The notes: generated by a model not told the origin, from the sequence alone. A stretch of DNA of 32,790 bases from Candidatus Acinetobacter avistercoris (GCA_018883945.1 JAHLFF010000019.1:1-32790); one strand, 5' to 3'; shown: positions 7,651-15,551, counted from the first letter of the stretch. Translations and numbers: made by a program.

Positions 7651-8014
7651 ACTGCCCCCTCATTATTGTTTTATCGGCTGAATATCCTTTCTTCTCTCCA
7701 GCATAACATTGAACAGTCTAAAATATATACAAAATATAAGAATAATGATTAAGATTTTATGTCTATAATTTTAAACTCTATTCAATTTATGCTATTCCAT
7801 TCAGCACTTTAGAATCTTTTTAAAAGCTCCTTCATACGCAATAAATTGATCCATAGCATCCCTTCTCCCAGAGGGAGAAGGAATTTCCTCTATCAATTTA
7901 ATGCTTCAAAATGATCATTTTTGATTTATTAAGTGGCTTCTTGTTTAAGCTAAAATCAATTTAAAATATTCAGCAAATCATATAGATAAAATTTATTGAT
8001 CTTGTTCAGTTACT
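7651..8014. other. AT-rich gap with one palindrome
   Basis: No gene is seen. It contains the REP-like palindrome at 7861-7881. Otherwise the sequence is AT-rich, between the promoter side of the 61-aa lipoprotein gene and the 3' end of the M15 peptidase gene. Confidence 0.5.
7861..7881. repeat. REP-like palindrome
   Basis: CCTTCTCCC (7861-7869) and GGGAGAAGG (7873-7881) form a perfect 9-bp stem around AGA. It is similar in composition and layout to the element at 1135-1153. It lies about 130 bases past the M15 peptidase stop codon and has no T-run. Confidence 0.6.
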
Positions 8015-8686
8015 TCATTTTAAACACGGTGAGCTTGCTGACTTATAACCCACACCCCAAGTTCGATATCCTTGCGTATCAATATGAAAGCGTTGTTTGC
8101 CATAAACACCTAATCCTAAACGATACTGCCGCCCTTCTTTACGCCAAAATTCACACAATCGTTGTTCTACTAGATCAGTATCTGCATAAGGTTTGAAATT
8201 TTGATCTAAGGTTTGAAAATCAACTGCATAATTTTTTAAATGTTTGCTTTTTTGCGCACCTTTTACACAGCTGTTGGCTTCCTGACTGCGATATACAGAC
8301 ACAATTTTATAATGATCATACACGCCATTGAGCTGTAGTTTTTCAATCAGTTGTAAGGTCGGTAATAAATTTTTCCACAATGACTTTGGCGGTAAACTAA
8401 ATCGAAATTTCTCGCACTCTCCACCGAGTGGATGTGAATTATAAGTTAACTCGAATAAGGTCGGTTTTTGTTTTAAATGCGTGTTGAAATAATTCTGATA
8501 CTGCTCCAATTCCACTGGATTTTGAGTCTTTTTCCATTGTTCAAATTGATCTAGATGCGCTTGCATAATCGATTGCTTTTGATTTGGCTTAAGTGGTTTA
8601 ACTTTTTCAACTTTATCTTCGCTTGGTTGACAACCTAATAGACAAGCACTTAAAAAAATGAAAGAAATAAAATAGTGATTGGTCAT
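8015..8686 (-). CDS. M15 family D-Ala-D-Ala carboxypeptidase-like lipoprotein
   Basis: A 223-residue lipoprotein (lipobox LLGC, C19) with a charged linker and a C-terminal M15-type zinc peptidase domain (about 85-215). The signature is intact: SVYRS, then SKHLKNYAVDF giving the H149-x6-D156 ligand pair, then FHIDT with the third ligand H201 and D203. M15 enzymes cleave peptidoglycan peptides (D,D-carboxypeptidase or endopeptidase). This protein is probably anchored to the outer-membrane inner face and acts on the wall. The N-terminal region (40-85) is family-specific. It is divergent from the PLP-enzyme gene, with no operon partner. Confidence 0.82.
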   Translation of the reverse strand: MTNHYFISFIFLSACLLGCQPSEDKVEKVKPLKPNQKQSIMQAHLDQFEQWKKTQNPVELEQYQNYFNTHLKQKPTLFELTYNSHPLGGECEKFRFSLPPKSLWKNLLPTLQLIEKLQLNGVYDHYKIVSVYRSQEANSCVKGAQKSKHLKNYAVDFQTLDQNFKPYADTDLVEQRLCEFWRKEGRQYRLGLGVYGKQRFHIDTQGYRTWGVGYKSASSPCLK

Positions 8687-8818
8687 TGTGAATATATTTT
8701 CTAGTGCATTGATGGTATCAAAATCAATTCTAATGTATCGATCACTGTCTAAGTTGGTCCATTACAATTCATCACACAGATGAAAACTCATAAAATAGCG
8801 AACGCTCACTGGACCGCA

Positions 8819-8846
8819 TTGACACTTTTTTTCGATACAATATCAC
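8819..8846 (+). promoter_or_regulatory. Candidate promoter inside the longer ORF of the PLP enzyme
   Basis: A perfect TTGACA (8819-8824) is 16 bases from TATCAC (8841-8846, four of six matches). This places the transcript start near 8853, downstream of the first in-frame ATG (8780) and upstream of the ATG at 8876. Confidence 0.4.
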
Positions 8847-8875
8847 TTGCCTTCGCCTGTATAGATTATTTTGTG

Positions 8876-9745
8876 ATGTTTGATGAAATCGCCCTAGAAA
8901 TTCCCTATCAAAATATTCAGTATAAGCAAGTCACCCTCACCATTAAACGTTTGGATTTAGTTCATCCGCAAATATCAGGTAATAAATTTTTTAAACTAAA
9001 ATATAACTTTCTTGAAGCAAAGCGTCAGCGTCTGAAAAAAGTACTTACCTTCGGCGGGGCTTATTCAAATCACATTGCCGCGACCGCTTTTGCAGCGCAT
9101 CAGTATGGCTTTAAAAGTGTGGGCATCATCCGTGGTGAAGAGTTAGCTAATCGTCCGCTAAATTCAACTTTACAAACGGCACAGCAGTTTGGCATGACAT
9201 TCAAGTTTGTCAGTCGTGAAGACTATCGACAAAAAGATCAACCTGAATATTTAGCACAGCTAATTCAGCAGTTTCCTGAGTATTATGTTATTCCAGAAGG
9301 TGGCACAAATGCCCTTGCTATTCGGGGTTGTCAGGAGATTTTAAGCGCTAAAGATAAAGCTCATTTTGACTTAATATGCTGTGCTGTCGGTACCGGTGGG
9401 ACGATTACGGGTCTGATTGAAGCCAGTGATCCGCATCAACAGGTCTTAGGATTTTCCGCCTTAAAAGGTGATTTCTTAAATAAAGATATGACTCAACTCA
9501 CTCAGAAATCAAACTGGCAGATTATCGATGATTATTGTCATGGCGGCTATGCCAAAACCACAGCAGAACTCATGCAATTTATTGACAGTTTTGAAACTCA
9601 ATACAACATACCACTAGAACACGTTTATACCGCTAAAATGCTCTATGGCATATTTGATTTAATTGATCAGCAAAAAATAACATCTACAACGAAAATACTA
9701 ATCATCCATTCAGGCGGTCTACAAGGTCGGCTGGCTTCAATTTAA
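8876..9745 (+). CDS. PLP-dependent ACC deaminase/D-cysteine desulfhydrase family protein
   Basis: A 289-residue fold-type II PLP enzyme from the chosen ATG. Homology begins right at MFDEIALEIPYQ. An in-frame ATG at 8780 would add 32 residues that look like untranslated sequence, and a promoter lies within that extension. The PLP lysine is in SGNKFFKL (K37). FGGAYSNH is the substrate/cofactor loop, EGGTNALAIRG follows, and AVGTGGTITGL binds the PLP phosphate. Members deaminate 1-aminocyclopropane-1-carboxylate or break D-cysteine into pyruvate, sulfide and ammonia. At under 300 residues this belongs to the shorter gammaproteobacterial branch, so the substrate is unproven. It is followed 81 bases later by the HI0933-type flavoprotein gene, which has its own -10 box. 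Confidence 0.85.
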   Translation: MFDEIALEIPYQNIQYKQVTLTIKRLDLVHPQISGNKFFKLKYNFLEAKRQRLKKVLTFGGAYSNHIAATAFAAHQYGFKSVGIIRGEELANRPLNSTLQTAQQFGMTFKFVSREDYRQKDQPEYLAQLIQQFPEYYVIPEGGTNALAIRGCQEILSAKDKAHFDLICCAVGTGGTITGLIEASDPHQQVLGFSALKGDFLNKDMTQLTQKSNWQIIDDYCHGGYAKTTAELMQFIDSFETQYNIPLEHVYTAKMLYGIFDLIDQQKITSTTKILIIHSGGLQGRLASI

Positions 9746-9791
9746 GTTCATCTGGATCAAGATAAGCCCTGAAAAAAAAGCTAAACTTGTC

Positions 9792-9797
9792 TATAAT
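9792..9797 (+). promoter_or_regulatory. -10 box upstream of the HI0933-type gene
   Basis: A perfect TATAAT lies 29 bases before the ATG at 9827. No good -35 hexamer is found at the proper distance, so this is a tentative promoter. Confidence 0.4.
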
Positions 9798-9826
9798 GCC
9801 CAGCTTTATTTTCCCGTGAGTTAGTC

Positions 9827-11026
9827 ATGTCTACAAATCAATATGATGTTGTCATTTTAGGTGCGGGTGCATCTGGCTTAATGACAGCATACATGGCTGC
9901 TCAACGTGGACGAAGAGTTGTGGTTCTGGAAAAAGCCAATAAAGTGGGTAAAAAAATACTCATGTCGGGTGGTGGTAAATGTAATTTCACCAATTTGTAT
10001 GTAGAGCCTGACAATTTCATTTCTCATAATCCACATTTCGTCATTTCAGCTTTGACTCGCTATACCAATTGGGATTTTATTGGTTTGGTTTGTGAGTATG
10101 GGATTGAATACGAAGAGCGTAAGCATGGACAGCTGTTCACACTCAACGGCGCTAAAGAAATTCTAGCAATGCTGTTAGCAGAATGTGAAAAAACAGGATT
10201 GGTGGATATTAAGACCAGTGCTGAAGTCAAAGCCGTCAATGCCATCGATGACCATACTTTTCAAGTGGCAACGTCTATCGGTTATTTTCAATGTGAATCT
10301 GTGGTTGTTGCTTCTGGTGGTTTATCTATTCCAACTTTAGGTGGCTCAGGTATTGGTTATGATATCGCTAAACAGTTTGGTCATCACATCTACCCGACTC
10401 GGGCAGGCTTAGTTCCTTTTACATTCTCAGATGGTTTTAAGGAAGTCACCACACGTTTAAGTGGTAATGCTGTTGATGCAACGTTATCGAATGAGCTGAA
10501 TAGTTTTACTGAAGCGTTATTGTTCACGCATCGTGGTTTGAGTGGACCAAGCTCTTTACAGCTTTCAAATTATTGGGAAGCGGGACAAAGTTTTAAAGTG
10601 AATTTCTTACCGTATATTGATCTGTTTGACTTCTTTAAAACCAAGAAAAACAGTCAACCGAAAGTATTATTACGGACCTTATTGACTGAGCACTTACCTA
10701 AAAGTGTTGTCTTAGAATTACAAACTTTAATTTGGTCAGATGTCGCGGAAATGTCGATTGGCAATATCAGCGATGAAAAATTAGAACACGTTGCACAACG
10801 CTTACATGCATATGATGTTAAACCATCTGGAACTGAAGGTTACCGAACTGCTGAGGTTACTTTGGGTGGTGTAGACACGACTGAGGTTTCATCAAAAACC
10901 ATGGAAAGTAAGAAGCAAAAAGGCCTGTACTTTGTCGGTGAGATCCTTGATGTTTCGGGGCATTTGGGCGGATTCAATTTTCAATGGGCATGGTCATCTG
11001 CACATGCAGCATCGCAATTTGTTTAA
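9827..11026 (+). CDS. HI0933/YhiN family FAD-dependent oxidoreductase
   Basis: A 399-residue cytoplasmic flavoprotein. The N-terminal FAD Rossmann motif is DVVILGAGASGLMTAYMAAQ (G12xG14xxG17), followed by an acidic strand end, VVVLEKANKVGKKILMSGGG. The family signature KCNFTN, VVVASGGLSIPTLGGSGIGYDIAK and the C-terminal GLYFVGEILDVSGHLGGFNFQWAWSSA are all present, and length and order match the HI0933-like (BaiN-related) family. The physiological substrate of most members is unknown. The gene looks monocistronic. I see no terminator after the stop codon. Confidence 0.93.
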   Translation: MSTNQYDVVILGAGASGLMTAYMAAQRGRRVVVLEKANKVGKKILMSGGGKCNFTNLYVEPDNFISHNPHFVISALTRYTNWDFIGLVCEYGIEYEERKHGQLFTLNGAKEILAMLLAECEKTGLVDIKTSAEVKAVNAIDDHTFQVATSIGYFQCESVVVASGGLSIPTLGGSGIGYDIAKQFGHHIYPTRAGLVPFTFSDGFKEVTTRLSGNAVDATLSNELNSFTEALLFTHRGLSGPSSLQLSNYWEAGQSFKVNFLPYIDLFDFFKTKKNSQPKVLLRTLLTEHLPKSVVLELQTLIWSDVAEMSIGNISDEKLEHVAQRLHAYDVKPSGTEGYRTAEVTLGGVDTTEVSSKTMESKKQKGLYFVGEILDVSGHLGGFNFQWAWSSAHAASQFV

Positions 11027-11259
11027 CTTATATCTTCAATATGAGAGCACGAAAATAATATTAGAACCTGAACATCCACTTGAGATATTGATCAGATTCA
11101 ATACGAACTCGATCTCAATCTTTATACATCAAGGGATTGAGTTATTTTTAAAGCCCGATCAACATTCATTTGTATTCAGACATAAACCTGCTTCCTGAAC
11201 CATTAAGGATGGCTGAAAATAAGGATAGCTGATAATTCATTCTCCTGTTGAAGATCTGC

Positions 11260-11427
11260 TTAAGAATCTTGCTGAGAATTTTGAGCGTTCAATTCCTCTG
11301 TTTTTACATCAACTTTTTTTTCATCATCTGATTTAGCAAAAACGAATTTGAACGCGCTGGCCAAAAACCCGATGGTAATACCCGCAATCACAATAGGTGC
11401 TATAAACTTATTGGGTTTCTTTTTCAT
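11260..11427 (-). CDS. Small single-pass membrane protein (55 aa)
   Basis: A 55-codon ORF read from the minus strand. It encodes MKKKPNKFIAPIVIAGITIG then FLASAFKFVFAKSDDEKKVD and a polar tail ending NSQQDS. One hydrophobic helix (about 8-31) is flanked by a basic N-terminus and an acidic C-terminus, so the N-terminus is probably cytoplasmic. A good Shine-Dalgarno (GAGGAAA) is 6-12 bases upstream of the ATG. It lies downstream of the five-repeat channel gene on the same strand, beyond that gene's terminator, so it is probably a separate unit. The function is unknown; recognition rests on the ribosome site and the organised composition. Confidence 0.7.
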   Translation of the reverse strand: MKKKPNKFIAPIVIAGITIGFLASAFKFVFAKSDDEKKVDVKTEELNAQNSQQDS

Positions 11428-11581
11428 TGTTATTTTCCTCTTTAAATAGTCCGCTCATATTTGAATGAACAGCAGCTCATTTTCAATCTCTGCTCTCTTC
11501 AAATACTTTAAAATTTTAATCATTATCATCTTTGAATTCAATCTTATGCTTTTTGCATTCTCCTCAAATAAGGTTAAGAAT

Positions 11582-11610
11582 AAAAAATCAGCCACGATAT
11601 CGTGACTGAT
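11582..11610 (-). terminator. Terminator of the channel gene
   Basis: ATCAG-C-CACGAT (11587-11598) pairs with ATCGTG-A-CTGAT (11599-11610), with a single mismatch. A T-run follows on the minus strand. It is located 20 bases past the stop codon of the channel gene. Confidence 0.8.
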
Positions 11611-11629
11611 CTTAAATACAAATTAAAGG

Positions 11630-13324
11630 TTATTTTAGGTCATCTTGCGGTTTATCATTTAACAGTGATTCACCGGTAGATCCAAATGGATTATTCAACG
11701 GTTTGTCCGTTGGCTTTACATCAGCACCCGCTGGTAGATCCTTATTTAGATATTCTTCAGATACCGTGGTTGAATCCATTTGCTCTTGTAGCGGAGCAAC
11801 TGGCGTGGTTTTTGAGTCAGATTGTTCTGATCCACGTAATGGATTAGGTTTATCTGCTTCGTCTTTTGCTTTATCGATCAAATCCGTCAATAAACGCTCA
11901 GCCGGTTGACGACCGCCTAATCCGAAGGCCAAAGCAAATGCCACTGCAACAGCACCTAAGGTTAAGCCAAAGGCTAAGTTAACAATCGAATCTGCGATGC
12001 CCATTGCGCGTAAACCCATTGCGACAACTAAGCCCATGATCAAAACACGAACTAACGTACCTAACCAACGTGAGCTGTTGTTCTCACCACGTTGTACGAC
12101 ATTCGCAACGATATTCGCCAGCCAAAAACCGATGACCAAAATCACAGCGCCCAGTAAAATATTGGCACCGAAATAAATAAACATGGCGATCAATTCGCTG
12201 ACTTGCTCAAACCCAAGTCGATTCGCCGCTTCTGAAACAGCAAATAACATAGTAAAGAAAACGATCAGATAACCAACAACACACGACAGTTTAGTTGTTC
12301 CTAAAAAGCGTTGAATATCTAGTTTCGCTGGAACCTCATCTAAGCCAGTACCTGAAACAACATCAACCACCAAATTAGCAACGAATCGCGCCACCACATA
12401 AGACAGAATCAGGATTAAACCTGCTGCAATAATATGAGGAATTGCATTCATAATTTCATACAGCATTGCAGTTGCAGGTTGTGAAATTGCATTCACACCC
12501 AATGCTTCAAATGCAATAATTAATGACGTAATGATGATGATTGCAAAGACAAATGATCCCAAAACCTTAGGTAAATTGGAGTTTTTAAATAATCCAATTT
12601 TTTCTGCTTGCTGTTGAACATTTAAGCTTCCTAATAAACCTTCAACAATACCGCGTACAATTTTTGCCAAGATATACCCAACAAAAACAATAATACCCGC
12701 CATAAATATATTCGGCAGATAACCTACAGCTTCATTCACCATGTTTTGAACTGGGTACAACAAACCATTCAAACCGAGGATAGAAAGTACGATCGGTAAA
12801 AATAGAAGTAGAATCAACCAATAAACAATTTCACTAATATTTTGGCTGATGGAAGTCACGCCTACATCTTGGCTCAACTTTTCATCCAGTTGGGTACGAT
12901 TTAACAGCTTGGTCAGTCCAACTTTTACTAAATTTGCAACAATCCAACCAATAAAAGCAACGGCGACTGCGGCTAAAAGTTGAGGAATGAACAATAAGAA
13001 CTGTTGAACCATATTACTAAACGGACCACTTACGCTGGTCAAATTCAACACATTCAATGCGCCGATCACAGCAATGATCATCACGATCCAAAAGACGACT
13101 CGAGAAACAATATTTTCGATATTAGAACGATGCCCGGTCGCAGTTGATAAACGCTGATTCGTATTGAGTTTACTTAATAATTTTTTTATACCTGCAGCAA
13201 TGATGAGTGCAACAATCCAACCGACAATCAAAATAGCCACAGCGGCTAAAATCGGGTGAAATTGTTCCCAGTAGTACGCAGCATCAAATCCACCACGTGA
13301 CGGACTGTTAAAATAGTCGTTCAT
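11630..13324 (-). CDS. Mechanosensitive-channel-type protein with five TM_helix repeats
   Basis: A 564-residue inner-membrane protein made of five tandem units of about 90 residues. Each holds a Pro-containing entry and a GW/GY helix followed by a basic or polar end. The unit helices lie near 24-50 (ILIVGWIVALIIAAGIKKLL), 113-141, 203-231, 295-323 and 385-412. Each is followed by a second hydrophobic pair that carries the L-G-[LV] or ALG motif. The units fit the conserved TM_helix domain seen in MscS-related proteins. A glycine/alanine-rich helix (GLTLGAVAVAFALAFGLGG, 453-471) closes the membrane part. A soluble MscS beta domain is not evident; the last 85 residues are polar and probably disordered. 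A channel or osmotic role is inference. The start is supported by AGAGGTGAAGGT before the ATG. Confidence 0.85.
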   Translation of the reverse strand: MNDYFNSPSRGGFDAAYYWEQFHPILAAVAILIVGWIVALIIAAGIKKLLSKLNTNQRLSTATGHRSNIENIVSRVVFWIVMIIAVIGALNVLNLTSVSGPFSNMVQQFLLFIPQLLAAVAVAFIGWIVANLVKVGLTKLLNRTQLDEKLSQDVGVTSISQNISEIVYWLILLLFLPIVLSILGLNGLLYPVQNMVNEAVGYLPNIFMAGIIVFVGYILAKIVRGIVEGLLGSLNVQQQAEKIGLFKNSNLPKVLGSFVFAIIIITSLIIAFEALGVNAISQPATAMLYEIMNAIPHIIAAGLILILSYVVARFVANLVVDVVSGTGLDEVPAKLDIQRFLGTTKLSCVVGYLIVFFTMLFAVSEAANRLGFEQVSELIAMFIYFGANILLGAVILVIGFWLANIVANVVQRGENNSSRWLGTLVRVLIMGLVVAMGLRAMGIADSIVNLAFGLTLGAVAVAFALAFGLGGRQPAERLLTDLIDKAKDEADKPNPLRGSEQSDSKTTPVAPLQEQMDSTTVSEEYLNKDLPAGADVKPTDKPLNNPFGSTGESLLNDKPQDDLK

Positions 13325-13415
13325 ACCTTCACCTCTTGTCTAAATTTAGTTTTTCTAATCGCAACTTTTGTTCATTTATTTTGTTTAAAACTCATTCATT
13401 TTGTTTAAAACTATA

Positions 13416-13443
13416 GTTATTAAGCTTGAGTTATTAAGCTCGA
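13416..13443. repeat. Two tandem 14-bp repeats
   Basis: GTTATTAAGCTTGA (13416-13429) is followed at once by GTTATTAAGCTCGA (13430-13443), differing at one base. A third partial match (ATTAAGCTTG) is near 13451. It lies about 90-120 bases upstream of the channel gene start. Confidence 0.7.
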
Positions 13444-13689
13444 AAAAAATGATTAAGCTTGGACAATTTTAAATAAATAATGATTACATGTTTATTTCTA
13501 AGCCTTTGTTAAAGCTAATTTGTTTAATCAATTCTTTAGTTAAAGCAATAAAGTTTAGCCTTAGATTTGTTAATCCATCTCTACACCTTAGATTTGCTCT
13601 AGATTGGGTTCAACCTTTTTCAACCATATGCTGCATAATTACTACATATCATGTACATAAGCGCTTAAATCCATAAATTATAGACCCAC

Positions 13690-13717
13690 AAAAAAGCCCT
13701 AGAACATGTCTAAGGCT
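13690..13717 (-). terminator. Terminator of the 89-aa membrane protein gene
   Basis: AGCC-C-TAGA (13695-13703) pairs with TCTA-A-GGCT (13709-13717), with one mismatch and a 5-base loop. On the minus strand it is followed by a run of T (A-run at 13690-13695). Confidence 0.8.
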
Positions 13718-13743
13718 GTATGCTTTCTCTACGATGAACTCGA

Positions 13744-14013
13744 CTACTGTGCTGTCGCAGTATCTTCTGCAATGGCCGTCGTTGTATTGTTGACAGCAGA
13801 ATCATCAGATGCTGTCGCTGTGTTTGAATCATTGGTGGATGTTGCAGGAATAGATTGATCAATTTGCTCAGGATTACGATCAGCAAGTACATAGAAAATA
13901 AACGATGCTAAAAATATTCCGACAATAATCAAAATAAATACAGGAATCCGTTTTCTTCTATTCGATTGTTGATGATTGGGATCTTGGGGCGGCTTATTGA
14001 AATCTTGAGTCAT
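13744..14013 (-). CDS. Hypothetical single-pass membrane protein (89 aa)
   Basis: An 89-residue protein with a polar, basic N-terminus (NHQQSNRRKRIP), one membrane helix (about 24-44, VFILIIVGIFLASFIFYVLA) and a Thr/Ser/Ala/Asp-rich tail (about 45-89) that is probably disordered and periplasmic. The basic residues before the helix support N-in topology. A good Shine-Dalgarno (GAGGGTG) precedes the ATG and a terminator follows the gene, so it is probably real and monocistronic. I do not recognise the family. Confidence 0.75.
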   Translation of the reverse strand: MTQDFNKPPQDPNHQQSNRRKRIPVFILIIVGIFLASFIFYVLADRNPEQIDQSIPATSTNDSNTATASDDSAVNNTTTAIAEDTATAQ

Positions 14014-14095
14014 GATTCACCCTCACTTATATTTTGTTGATTAAGTTTATTTATACTAATAATTATATTAACAAGCACTTATGTTGTTTTGTGTG

Positions 14096-14108
14096 AATAA
14101 TCATTATC
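14096..14108. promoter_or_regulatory. Weak Fur-box-like sequence
   Basis: AATAAT-C-ATTATC fits the 6-1-6 core of the Fur consensus (NATAAT-n-ATTATN). The outer third hexamer does not match. It lies in the divergent region between the 89-aa and 143-aa genes. In AT-rich DNA this may arise by chance. Confidence 0.3.
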
Positions 14109-14160
14109 AATTCGTAGTGATGTAATTTTCAGAAGATCAGAAGAATTTAACAAAATGGGC

Positions 14161-14166
14161 TATAAT
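14161..14166 (+). promoter_or_regulatory. -10 box upstream of the 143-aa gene
   Basis: A perfect TATAAT lies 28 bases before the TTG start codon and 37 before the first ATG. No clear -35 hexamer is visible. Confidence 0.4.
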
Positions 14167-14188
14167 ATGTTCCCCCATCTTTTCGCTG

Positions 14189-14620
14189 TTGAATTTTATG
14201 ACCTATTCGAGGCAAAGTGTCTCTTTAGATTTAGACACAGATGTCACTCATCAATGTTACTTACATAGTACTCGCGATGAGCATTTGATTGGAATTATTG
14301 AATTCAATAAACCAAGCTATATTTTAAAATGGGGTGACTTAGAATATTTCCGTAGAAAGACGGAAGAGTTTTCTGTCATGCCTTTCCCTGAGTGTATCAA
14401 TGCAATGATTATTGATATTCGTAATATTGCGGCGTTCTTAGACAACGAAGTACCGATTATTCCTTGGCGGCTTTTAGAAGAAGATTGCCCGATTCGCTTA
14501 GTCGTTCCACATGATCGTGTGGATCATTATGCAGGTCTTTTTGAACCGACATGGCTCACTAGTGATGTGGAAACTGCAATTCAAGAAATCCGCCAATTTA
14601 TGGACATGTTTGTGCATTAA
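14189..14620 (+). CDS. Conserved hypothetical cytoplasmic protein (143 aa)
   Basis: An acidic, soluble protein of 143 residues from the TTG at 14189, or 140 from the ATG at 14198. No Shine-Dalgarno clearly decides between them; the ATG is the safer choice. It has no signal peptide or membrane segment. The sequence has alternating beta strands and helices (HLIGIIEFNKPSYILKW, INAMIIDIRNIAAFLD, CPIRLVVPHDRVDHYAGLF, then a C-terminal helix VETAIQEIRQFMDMFV). This is an alpha/beta layout loosely like STAS-type proteins, but no signature residue proves it. The family is not recognised. It stands alone, with a strong hairpin terminator 17 bases after the stop. Confidence 0.8.
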   Translation: MNFMTYSRQSVSLDLDTDVTHQCYLHSTRDEHLIGIIEFNKPSYILKWGDLEYFRRKTEEFSVMPFPECINAMIIDIRNIAAFLDNEVPIIPWRLLEEDCPIRLVVPHDRVDHYAGLFEPTWLTSDVETAIQEIRQFMDMFVH

Positions 14621-14633
14621 TTTTTGAAATAAT

Positions 14634-14660
14634 TAAAAAACCTCCATTTTGGAGGTTTTA
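14634..14660. terminator. Bidirectional terminator
   Basis: AAAACCTCC (14637-14645) pairs with GGAGGTTTT (14651-14659) around ATTTT. The A/T arms give short T-runs on both strands. It lies between the convergent 143-aa gene and fpr. Confidence 0.8.
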
Positions 14661-14764
14661 AATTGAAAAGAATAATTTGAATTAGCCCAATATTTGAACG
14701 CGCTTAATATTTGAATAGGCTTAATATTTATTTAGACTGGTCGTTGAGTTCAAAACCCATCGCG

Positions 14765-15526
14765 TTACCAATAATTTTCAACCGCTATATTACCTTCACC
14801 ACGACGGTTCATGGTTAAGCCACGCGCTTTTAAAGCCTCTTTCGTGTCTTCAACCATTTCAGGATTCCCGCAAAGCATAATATGTGTTGATGCTGGATTA
14901 AAACAAAGCCCCGCTGTTTCTTCTAATTGACCATTTTCAATCAAAATCGGTAAACGATCATGTAAAGGTGCTTCAGGATCACGGGTAATAATCGGAATGA
15001 ATTTAAAACCTGTATGGCCTTCGCCAAAAGTTTCAACGATTTCTTCAATACGCTTTGAATAAGCCAATTCCGATGCTGTACGAACGCTATATACCAGATT
15101 AATCTGGGAATACTTTTGCCAAGTTTCAAAATCTTGTAACATCGAAATAAAAGGCGCAAGCCCCGTTCCTGTTGCCAATAACCATAAGTCATGTGGTGCA
15201 GGCAATTGATAACGCGCCAGTGTTAAAAACCCATAAGGTATTTTTTCTAAATAAAGTTCATCATCAACTTTCAAGTGTTGAAGATTAGATGTAAAAGCAC
15301 CATCCGGTACAACAATAGAGAAAAACTCTAAAGTCTCATCAAACGGTGAAGACACCACAGAATAAGCACGTACAACGAGACCATCACCCACTTTCAAACC
15401 AATACGGGCAAATTGGCCTGCAGTAAACTTAAAATGTGCAGGCCGTGTCATCGTGAAACTAAACAATGTGCTGGTCCAACGATGTACAGACAAAACTTTT
15501 TCTAGGCTAAATTTCTCAAATGACAT
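14765..15526 (-). CDS. fpr: Ferredoxin--NADP(+) reductase
   Basis: A 253-residue cytosolic flavoenzyme that exchanges electrons between NADPH and ferredoxin or flavodoxin. It supplies reducing power for Fe-S repair and oxidative-stress defence. The N-terminal FAD domain carries FTAGQFARIGL and RAYSVVS (R53, Y55, S56). The NADP domain carries LLATGTGLAPFISML (about 117-130), and MLCGNPEMVEDTK follows. The C-terminus ends in AVENYW, with the terminal Trp typical of the bacterial subclass. Length matches the bacterial Fpr family (about 250-260). It is transcribed divergently from a FinR-like LysR gene across 84 bases; in Pseudomonas this same arrangement has FinR activating fpr. Confidence 0.95.
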   Translation of the reverse strand: MSFEKFSLEKVLSVHRWTSTLFSFTMTRPAHFKFTAGQFARIGLKVGDGLVVRAYSVVSSPFDETLEFFSIVVPDGAFTSNLQHLKVDDELYLEKIPYGFLTLARYQLPAPHDLWLLATGTGLAPFISMLQDFETWQKYSQINLVYSVRTASELAYSKRIEEIVETFGEGHTGFKFIPIITRDPEAPLHDRLPILIENGQLEETAGLCFNPASTHIMLCGNPEMVEDTKEALKARGLTMNRRGEGNIAVENYW

Positions 15527-15551
15527 AATTTCTACGTGGCACGATAGACTC

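Larger units (their letters stand above)
13325..13743. other. AT-rich gap with direct repeats upstream of the channel gene
   Basis: No supported gene. It contains a 20-bp-spaced pair of TTTGTTTAAAACT (about 13379-13392 and 13399-13412), a 14-bp tandem GTTATTAAGCT[T/C]GA pair (13416-13443) and, at the right, the terminator of the 89-aa gene. A 62-codon plus-strand ORF at 13488 lacks a ribosome site. Confidence 0.5.

Noticed and set aside
10932..11198. 88-aa plus-strand ORF overlapping the 3' end of the HI0933-type gene
   Set aside because: Starts inside the flavoprotein gene in another frame, has no Shine-Dalgarno and no recognisable composition.
13488..13676. 62-aa plus-strand ORF in the gap upstream of the channel gene
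   Set aside because: No ribosome site or conserved pattern; composition is what AT-rich non-coding DNA gives.
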